Part shown: positions 1 through 3,731 of the stretch, in pieces
How the letters are laid out: the number at the start of each line of letters is the position of its first letter
Position numbering within the stretch: position 1 is the first letter of the stretch
Source of the DNA: JAADHY01 sp964428935
GTDB lineage: Bacteria > Planctomycetota > Planctomycetia > Planctomycetales > Planctomycetaceae
Assembly: GCA_964428935.1 (NCBI GenBank)
Contig: CAYSAG010000311.1
Span: 1-6,117 of the forward strand
Length of the DNA stretch: 6,117 bases
Reading direction: 5' to 3'
Notes under the pieces: model-generated
Databases searched by the model: none
The model's input: only the letters and a program-made list of their open reading frames with translations
Told to the model about the DNA's origin: nothing
Made by a program: the position numbers and the translations under genes

Positions 1-607
1 ACGCTGCGTAGTCTGCCGCGGCCGAGTAAATCGACAAGCTCAAATCGCGAAGCTTTCGCGACAAGTCCTCGCCGACCAACTCACACATTCGTTCGAACGT
101 AATGTTGACGTCGTGTCCCTCGGTTTCCTTCGTGGCCGGCGTGAAAATTGGCTCGGGCAACTTCGCACTTTCCTCCAGCCCCTCCGGCAGCCGAATGCCG
201 CACACCGTGCCCGACTGCCGGTACTCACGCCACCCCGACCCGGACAAGTAGCCGCGGACCACACATTCAATCGGCACCACGTCGGCCTTGCGGACCACCA
301 TGGACCGGCCTTCGAGAGCCTCTTGGTCCACGCCGTCGGGCAAAGGCAGGGTCGACAGGTCGGTCGTCAGCAGGTGGTTCGGCACGTCCAGCCGCTCGAA
401 CCACATGAGGCTCAATTGCGTCAGAATTCGGCCCTTGTCCGGAATTCCGGTCGGCAGGACCCAGTCGAATGCACTGATTCGGTCTGTTGCGACCAAAAGC
501 AGACGGTCGCCGAAGTCGTAAATGTCCCGCACCTTGCCGCGGCGAACCGGAACACCGGGAATGTCACTGCGGACGAAGGCCTGTGGTGAGCGAGCTTCGT
601 TCTGCAT
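1..607 (-). CDS. purC: SAICAR synthase (phosphoribosylaminoimidazole-succinocarboxamide synthase), N-terminal 202 codons, cut by window edge
   Basis: PurC joins aspartate to CAIR with ATP to give SAICAR, a late step of de novo IMP synthesis in the cytoplasm. The frame is open from ATG 607 down to base 1. Visible motifs: RGKVRDIYD (residues 23-31) and DRISAFD (42-48) in the ATP-binding N-terminal lobe; VPIECVVRGYLSGSGW (111-126), which fits the first family signature; PIFTPATKETEGHDVNI (153-169). These match the longer, ADE1-like bacterial form of about 290-310 residues, not the roughly 237-residue E. coli form, so about 100 residues including the second signature should lie beyond base 1. The start is supported by an AAAGGA Shine-Dalgarno (complement of 615-620) 7 nt upstream. 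The gene diverges from the GH10-like gene across a 686-base structured intergenic region. No frameshift or unusual residue is seen. The family identification is very secure. Confidence 0.96.
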   Translation of the reverse strand, partial: MQNEARSPQAFVRSDIPGVPVRRGKVRDIYDFGDRLLLVATDRISAFDWVLPTGIPDKGRILTQLSLMWFERLDVPNHLLTTDLSTLPLPDGVDQEALEGRSMVVRKADVVPIECVVRGYLSGSGWREYRQSGTVCGIRLPEGLEESAKLPEPIFTPATKETEGHDVNITFERMCELVGEDLSRKLRDLSLSIYSAAADYAA

Positions 608-761
608 GAACCGTTCCTTTCCCGCGAGTCCGACTGCCGGACGCTGCCGCTTGGGGCCGCCGTCCTCCGCACGCCAGCCTCGACAACGCAGACAGGACGA
701 GCCGCTCGCGGCCCGACCCGCCCAGAAGCCGAACGGAAGAAACAAGAAGTTGGACGTGAAC

Positions 762-862
762 GGTGCGGCGAGCCGCGTCGAGCTCACAACCGGAACCCCC
801 GGCCACTGGCCGGGTCTCCGTTTTCGCACCGGGAAGTCAAGCCGACGACCGCTCGCCGCACC
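762..862 (-). repeat. 12-bp perfect inverted repeat enclosing a nested hairpin, with a second competing copy at 897-908
   Basis: GGTGCGGCGAGC at 762-773 is the exact reverse complement of GCTCGCCGCACC at 851-862. The 77 bases between contain the 791-820 hairpin. A further CTCGCCGCACCC copy at 897-908 matches 852-863 base for base over 12 bases, so in purC-sense RNA the 762-772 strand could pair with either upstream copy. This mutually exclusive pairing resembles a two-state leader switch, but the function is inferred. Confidence 0.6.
791..824 (+). terminator. Strong hairpin followed by TTTT: terminator-like on plus strand, leader hairpin on minus strand
   Basis: CCCGGCC (798-804), loop ACT, GGCCGGG (808-814) is a perfect 7-bp stem. 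It is extended by CGGA (791-794) with TCCG (817-820) across a small internal loop, and TTTT follows at 821-824 on the plus strand. Read on plus it resembles a weak intrinsic terminator, which could block antisense transcription into purC. Read on minus it lies within the purC leader, 184-213 nt upstream of the start codon, and has no T tract. No plus-strand gene upstream needs a terminator here, so a role as an RNA structural element of the purC leader is at least as likely. Confidence 0.4.
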
Positions 863-946
863 CCGAGGCGGCCGGCGGCCTCTGCCCTCGGCAACACTCG
901 CCGCACCCGGCAAGTTCCTCATTCGGCCAGCGACGGCTCGCGGACG

Positions 947-998
947 CAGTCTACCACGCGGCCGCTTCTTGAACAACGAACTGCCGACCGGTAGACTG
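947..998. promoter_or_regulatory. Dyad-symmetric divergent promoter for purC (minus) and the GH10-like gene (plus)
   Basis: CAGTCTACC (947-955) and GGTAGACTG (990-998) form a 9-bp perfect inverted repeat centred at 972.5, where TTGAACAA (969-976) also sits. Plus strand: -35 TTGAAC (969-974), 17-base spacer, -10 TAGACT (992-997), predicted start near 1004. Minus strand: -35 TTGTTC (976-971), 17-base spacer, -10 TAGACT (953-948) preceded by TGG, which makes an extended -10; predicted start near 941. The two -35 boxes overlap by four bases, so polymerase binding should be mutually exclusive. Each -10 matches the sigma-70 consensus at 4 of 6 positions; the -35 boxes match at 4 (plus) and 3 (minus). 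The G/C strand bias reverses here. Alternatively the dyad is a regulator binding site or RNA hairpin. Confidence 0.5.
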
Positions 999-1003
999 GC
1001 GGA

Positions 1004-1293
1004 CGGGCCGGCGGTGAGTGCGCGGGCCGGAGCAGCAACGCTGCGAACCGAGCCGGTCCGGCGTCTGGACTGGCAGGCGCGGGAGTTGTGTGGGCCGCAC
1101 GAGCTTGTCCACGCGGCAAGAGGGCAGTGCGGCGCTGCTGGTTACGCTCTGCAGGTGGCAGGCGTCGGTGGTCGGCAGCTGAGGTCGGGTCGACGGGCTA
1201 CTGCGCGAGGGCCGACTGGCAAGAGACGCTGCGACGACCGGTCGGGCTTGTCTTTTTTTCACGTCAGCGTGTGCTCGGCGGACACGGGCAGTC
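1004..1293 (+). ncRNA. Predicted structured 5' leader of the GH10-like gene
   Basis: This gene-free stretch runs from the predicted plus-strand start to the ATG at 1294. It is G-rich on the sense strand (27 G and 15 C in 1081-1140; 27 G and 14 C in 1141-1200), the opposite of the purC side. It contains a GCAGC-AAC-GCTGC hairpin (1032-1044), a GCCGG-T-CCGGC dyad (1052-1062), and a terminator-like hairpin with T7 near its end. No convincing open reading frame or known RNA family was recognised. Transcription from the 992-997 box is an inference. Confidence 0.35.
1212..1259 (+). terminator. Terminator/attenuator-like hairpins with a run of seven T, 34 nt ahead of the GH10-like gene
   Basis: CCGACTGG (1212-1219) pairs with CCGGTCGG (1238-1245) over 8 bp with one G-U pair. 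An alternative stem pairs AAGAGAC (1221-1227) with GTCTTTT (1250-1256) over 7 bp with one G-U pair, extended by GC/GC (1228-1229/1246-1247) and capped by CGA-CCGG-TCG (1235-1244). Seven consecutive T follow at 1253-1259, the longest T run in the window. The two foldings exclude each other, as in attenuators. It faces the GH10-like gene and could end leader transcripts or some unseen upstream RNA. Confidence 0.45.
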
Positions 1294-2781
1294 ATGGGTT
1301 TAATGAGGTTTCGTTTTCGTCCCGACGCCGTCCCTCCCGGTTGGGCCGAGTGCGCGGAGCAAGCCTACCTGAGCGGCTACGGCGGGTGTGTGTACCCGAC
1401 CGAGGTGGAGGTGCACAGCGGGCTGCTGGTCTGCCGTCGCGTGGGCTCGGAGAGTGCCAAGTTGAGCGTGGCGTGGCCGGTCGAAGGCTTCGGCTGTCCG
1501 GTTCTGACCACGTCGACGCTGGGCGAACGGGAAGAGCCGTACGACTTGGCCTTGGAGCTGGCTCGAGGCGAAATTTGCGAGCTACGGAACCAGTTGGCGA
1601 CGTGGGAGAGCTTGGGGCTGGCCACGCCGTCGGACGTGGCCGCCTCGTGCCGACGGGCTCAAAGCTGCTTCGTTCAGGCCTTGACCGCGGAAGACGAAGG
1701 CGAAACGGAGCGGTTGGTGGCCGAGGCGCTCCAGCACGCCCTTTCGGCCGCTCAGCAGTTCGTTCAACACTACGCGTCGCAGCGTCTGGCCGCTCAACGG
1801 GCTCGCCTGTCGCGGCCTCCCGCCCTGCTGGGGGTGCGGCTGCAGGAAGCGGCGCCGCAAGAGGAATGGACCGAAACGGTCTTGGCCTGCTCGCACGCCG
1901 TCGGCGTCAGCTGCTTCTGGCCGCAGGTCGAGCCGGTGGAGGGCGAGTACCGGTGGGAGCTGTTTGACGAACAAATCGATTGGTGCGAGCGGCACGGGCT
2001 GAACGTGGTCGGCGGCCCGCTGTTGGACTTTTCGGAAAGCGGCGTGCCGAAGTGGTTGAAGAGCTGGGCGGGCGACTTCGTCAACCTTCGAAGTTTCCTG
2101 AGCGACTACGTCGAGACCGCTCTCAGCCGCTACGTCGGACGCATTCGCGTCTGGGAGGTGGCCGGACGACTGAACGTGGGCGGCGCTTTGGGCTTGTCCG
2201 GGGAAGACCGGGTCACGCTGGTGGCTGGCTTGCTGCGAGTGGCTCGGCAAGTGGACGAAGAGGCCCTGCTTTACGTTGGCGTCGTTCAGCCGTGGGGCGA
2301 GTACATGGCTCGAGGCGAACACCGCTTCGGACCGCTCGACTTCGCCGACGCGTTGCTCCGGTTCGGGTTGGGCCTGTCGGGAATCAACCTGGAGGTGAAC
2401 TTCGGCTACCGCCGGCTGGGCACGCTGCCCCGGGACTTGCTGGACTTCTCCCGGCTGGTCGACACGTGGAGCCGCCTGGAGGTGCCGCTGCACGTCACCA
2501 TTTCCTTTCCCGGTTGCACCGACGTCCGTTCGGAGGCCGTCCAGCAGCAAGTCTGGCCGTGTCCGTGGGGAGACGGCTGGTCCGAGCCGGCTCAGGCGGA
2601 ATGGCTCGACCAGGTCGTGGCTTTGCTCATGGCTAAGCCGTCGGTCGTCGGTGTCTTTTGGGGGCGGCTGGTCGACCCGCCTGACGGCCACCCGTACCCC
2701 GGCTCGGGACTGGTCCGGCCGGACGGCACACCCAAGCCAGCGCTCGAGCGGCTGGGAAAGCACAAACGGCTGTGGGCTTGA
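1294..2781 (+). CDS. GH10-like (beta/alpha)8-barrel protein, probable catalytically inactive homologue, cytoplasmic
   Basis: The protein has 495 residues. Residues 1-90 look beta-rich, 95-175 form a charged helical stretch, and about 180-485 resemble a GH10 endo-xylanase barrel. GH10-like landmarks: F208-WPQVEPVEGEYRWELFD followed by WCERHGLNVVGGPLL (the EPxxGxFxFxxxD...A..HG..VRGHTLVWH region), VPKWL (251-255), RVWEVAGR (285-292, aligned with WDVVNE), HVTISFP (400-406, aligned with ITELD[IV]) and GVFWGRLVD (453-461, the last barrel strand). By eye both catalytic glutamates are missing (R292 and I403), and the H and W of GHTLVW are also replaced. There is no signal peptide or membrane segment. 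Start: ATG 1294 has poor Shine-Dalgarno support; the in-frame ATG at 1303 (codon 4) is equally possible. It diverges from purC. A carbohydrate-binding, scaffold or other non-xylanase role is possible; substrate unknown. The coding call is firm; the fold call is moderate. Confidence 0.88.
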   Translation: MGLMRFRFRPDAVPPGWAECAEQAYLSGYGGCVYPTEVEVHSGLLVCRRVGSESAKLSVAWPVEGFGCPVLTTSTLGEREEPYDLALELARGEICELRNQLATWESLGLATPSDVAASCRRAQSCFVQALTAEDEGETERLVAEALQHALSAAQQFVQHYASQRLAAQRARLSRPPALLGVRLQEAAPQEEWTETVLACSHAVGVSCFWPQVEPVEGEYRWELFDEQIDWCERHGLNVVGGPLLDFSESGVPKWLKSWAGDFVNLRSFLSDYVETALSRYVGRIRVWEVAGRLNVGGALGLSGEDRVTLVAGLLRVARQVDEEALLYVGVVQPWGEYMARGEHRFGPLDFADALLRFGLGLSGINLEVNFGYRRLGTLPRDLLDFSRLVDTWSRLEVPLHVTISFPGCTDVRSEAVQQQVWPCPWGDGWSEPAQAEWLDQVVALLMAKPSVVGVFWGRLVDPPDGHPYPGSGLVRPDGTPKPALERLGKHKRLWA

Positions 2782-2782
2782 G

Positions 2783-2797
2783 CGGCCGTGGCGGCCG
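2783..2797. repeat. Short hairpin directly after the GH10-like stop codon
   Basis: CGGCC (2783-2787), loop GTGGC, GGCCG (2793-2797) forms a 5-bp stem starting two bases after the TGA. No T tract follows, so at most it protects or delimits the 3' end of the messenger. Confidence 0.35.
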
Positions 2798-2817
2798 AAC
2801 GGGGCCAGGAGCGTCGT

Positions 2818-2833
2818 CCGCTTCCGGAAGCGG
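2818..2833. repeat. 16-base perfect palindrome (possible terminator hairpin or operator)
   Basis: CCGCTTCC (2818-2825) is followed directly by its reverse complement GGAAGCGG (2826-2833). As RNA it folds into a 6-bp stem with a CCGG loop, 37 nt after the GH10-like stop codon, followed by TGCACTTGTTT, a weak T-rich tail. As DNA it could be a dimeric regulator site about 55-70 bases ahead of the extended -10 box at 2888. The sequence does not decide between the two. Confidence 0.45.
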
Positions 2834-2887
2834 TGCACTTGTTTCCCTGGGAGCTCGCCCGCTCGGTGGGACTTTCGACAGGCGTTT

Positions 2888-2896
2888 TGCTAGGAT
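2888..2896 (+). promoter_or_regulatory. Candidate extended -10 promoter element
   Basis: TGCTAGGAT is a TGn extension plus TAGGAT, which matches TATAAT at 4 of 6. There is no -35 box at the usual spacing; TCGACA at 2875-2880 is too close (10 bases). Extended -10 promoters can act without a -35. Plus-strand G-richness begins here. Transcription would begin near 2903, producing either an RNA within 2903-3500 or a leader of about 830 nt for the SEC-C gene. Confidence 0.3.
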
Positions 2897-2928
2897 GTGG
2901 TGACTGGAGGCCTTGTGCCGCCGTGTGG

Positions 2929-2970
2929 CGTGTCCGGGACCGGCGCAGTCCGTGGACGTGTCCGGGACCG
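2929..2970. repeat. 14-base direct repeat, 28-base period
   Basis: CGTGTCCGGGACCG occurs at 2929-2942 and again, identically, at 2957-2970, separated by 14 unrelated bases. There are only two copies, so this is not a CRISPR array. It lies just downstream of the candidate promoter at 2888 and could be a pair of binding sites or a small local duplication. Confidence 0.55.
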
Positions 2971-3279
2971 CCGAAAGGCTCCGGAGCGGGAGCGGGACGT
3001 GTCGAAGCCGCACGGACCGGAGCGAGAAACGCGGGCCTTTGTGGGCCGGCGAGCAGAGTGGAGAGGAGTCGAAACGGCGAAGAAAGTCGTTCGCGGCTAG
3101 GTGGATTGGAGGCCCCGGCAGGGTGGTTGTGGCGGCAGAGCGGGTCGGGCAGGGCGTCCGGAGCGGACTGGTACGAGCGACTCCGGCGGCAGCAACTAGA
3201 ACCGACCACAGAAGGAAAGGGAACTCGGAACGGTTTGGAACAAGAGGCAGCAAGCCGCTCGGCAGCGAGGCGTTCAGAC

Positions 3280-3306
3280 TGGTTCGCGGCGCGTCGTCCC
3301 GAACCA
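3280..3306. repeat. 7-bp inverted repeat (hairpin)
   Basis: TGGTTCG (3280-3286) and CGAACCA (3300-3306) pair perfectly around a 13-base loop. It lies in the gene-free stretch and is not followed by T residues. It may be part of a larger RNA fold or a chance repeat. Confidence 0.3.
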
Positions 3307-3535
3307 TTCAGCGTTTGTTCCGGCTCACCGCGGCGGACGTCTGCCTCGCGCCGACGGCGGGTCGGGTGAACGTGTCGCGGGAGCGGCGTTGTCGGAACGA
3401 ACAGCGGGTCGAGCGGACCAACGGAGCGCGTCGAACGGTGTCTGCCGCGCCGGGCCGGTTGGCAGCCGCTCAGGAAGACCGGTGGAGGTTCTTTGTTGGA
3501 CGAAGCCGTTTCCGCGTCCCAACTGGACCGCTGGC

Positions 3536-3563
3536 TTGACCTCGCTTGCGTCGACTCTACTCT
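3536..3563 (+). promoter_or_regulatory. Candidate sigma-70-type promoter for the SEC-C/TPR gene
   Basis: The -35 TTGACC (3536-3541) matches TTGACA at 5 of 6, followed by a 16-base spacer and TACTCT (3558-3563), which keeps only the key T, A and final T. Predicted start near 3570 would give a leader of about 160 nt for the gene at 3732. The -10 is weak, so this is tentative; the element at 2888 is the alternative. Confidence 0.35.
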
Positions 3564-3731
3564 TTTCCGCAACGGCCGCACTCAGAACGAATTCGCACCG
3601 TTTCAGACAGTACGACAAGGTTTTGGACGGCGCGACAAGCCACGACCTGTTCACACGGAGTCGGTCGCGGCGGCAGCCGCCGAGCGGTAGACCAGGAACG
3701 AGCCGAGAAGGAGAGCAAAAGGACAGCGAGA

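Larger units (their letters stand above)
608..941 (-). ncRNA. Predicted long structured 5' leader of purC (no known riboswitch class recognised)
   Basis: This gene-free stretch lies between purC and the divergent promoter at 947-998, giving a leader of about 334 nt if transcription starts near 941. The purC-sense strand is G-rich (line 841-900 of the plus strand has 19 G and 29 C; 661-720 has 17 G and 27 C). Structures seen: two copies of a GGGTGCGGCGAG word (complement of 897-908 and 852-863); its complement later at 762-773; a strong hairpin at 791-820; a CCGAGG/CCTCGG stem at 863-868/886-891; and a 5-bp hairpin at 628-642 just ahead of the Shine-Dalgarno. I looked for ZTP, purine and THF riboswitch core motifs and did not recognise any. 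That it is one transcript is inferred. Confidence 0.4.
2782..3731 (+). other. 950-base gene-free stretch with scattered regulatory-like signals
   Basis: No convincing gene was found on either strand. Long open frames exist on both strands, but they are rich in Arg, Ser and Pro, lack the Asp-GAC/Asn-AAC/Ile-ATT codon pattern of the real genes, overlap one another and have no ribosome site. The plus strand is G-rich from about 2890 to 3480 (26 G and 16 C in 3001-3060; 25 G and 12 C in 3061-3120), then locally C-rich at 3541-3600 (12 G and 23 C). This would fit a transcribed untranslated RNA from about 2900, or a long leader, but no RNA family was recognised. A CTTTG/CGAAG hairpin (3491-3505) lies near the end of the G-rich part. 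The CCGGAGCG word recurs at 2981, 3017 and 3158. Confidence 0.5.

Noticed and set aside
608..941. ZTP, purine or THF riboswitch upstream of purC
   Set aside because: The conserved core words of these classes could not be found; only generic inverted repeats are present, so it is reported as an unknown structured leader.
830..1259. RNase P RNA, tmRNA or SRP RNA gene between two terminator-like hairpins
   Set aside because: None of their hallmark sequences (for example the GAGGAAAGTCC block of RNase P RNA or a tRNA-like 3' end) occur on either strand.
522..1967. Long plus-strand open frame (481 codons) from inside purC across the intergenic region into the GH10-like gene
   Set aside because: Overlaps two real genes in other frames, is dominated by Arg/Gly/Ala/Ser with no domain, and reflects the GC-rich shortage of stop codons.
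1582..2838. 418-codon minus-strand frame opposite the GH10-like gene
   Set aside because: Exact antisense shadow of a gene with recognisable fold motifs; its product is rich in Arg, Gln and Pro and has no motif.
2929..2970. CRISPR array
   Set aside because: Only two 14-base copies with a 14-base gap; far too short and few.
2897..3100. 67-codon GTG-start frame right after the TGCTAGGAT box (leaderless gene candidate)
   Set aside because: Third codon positions show no bias, the product is Arg-rich without motif, and other frames across the same bases are equally open.
2913..3539. 208-codon plus-strand frame
   Set aside because: Same compositional artefact as other frames in this stretch; no start signal and no recognisable domain.
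2592..3581. 329-codon minus-strand frame covering the second gene-free stretch
   Set aside because: Composition is Arg/Ser/Pro-rich low complexity, it overlaps the end of the GH10-like gene, and it has no ribosome site or codon bias of the real genes.
3546..3731. 62-codon N-terminal extension of the SEC-C protein
   Set aside because: Arg/Ser-rich low complexity with no Shine-Dalgarno; ATG 3732 has a good one, and SEC-C motifs normally sit near a terminus.
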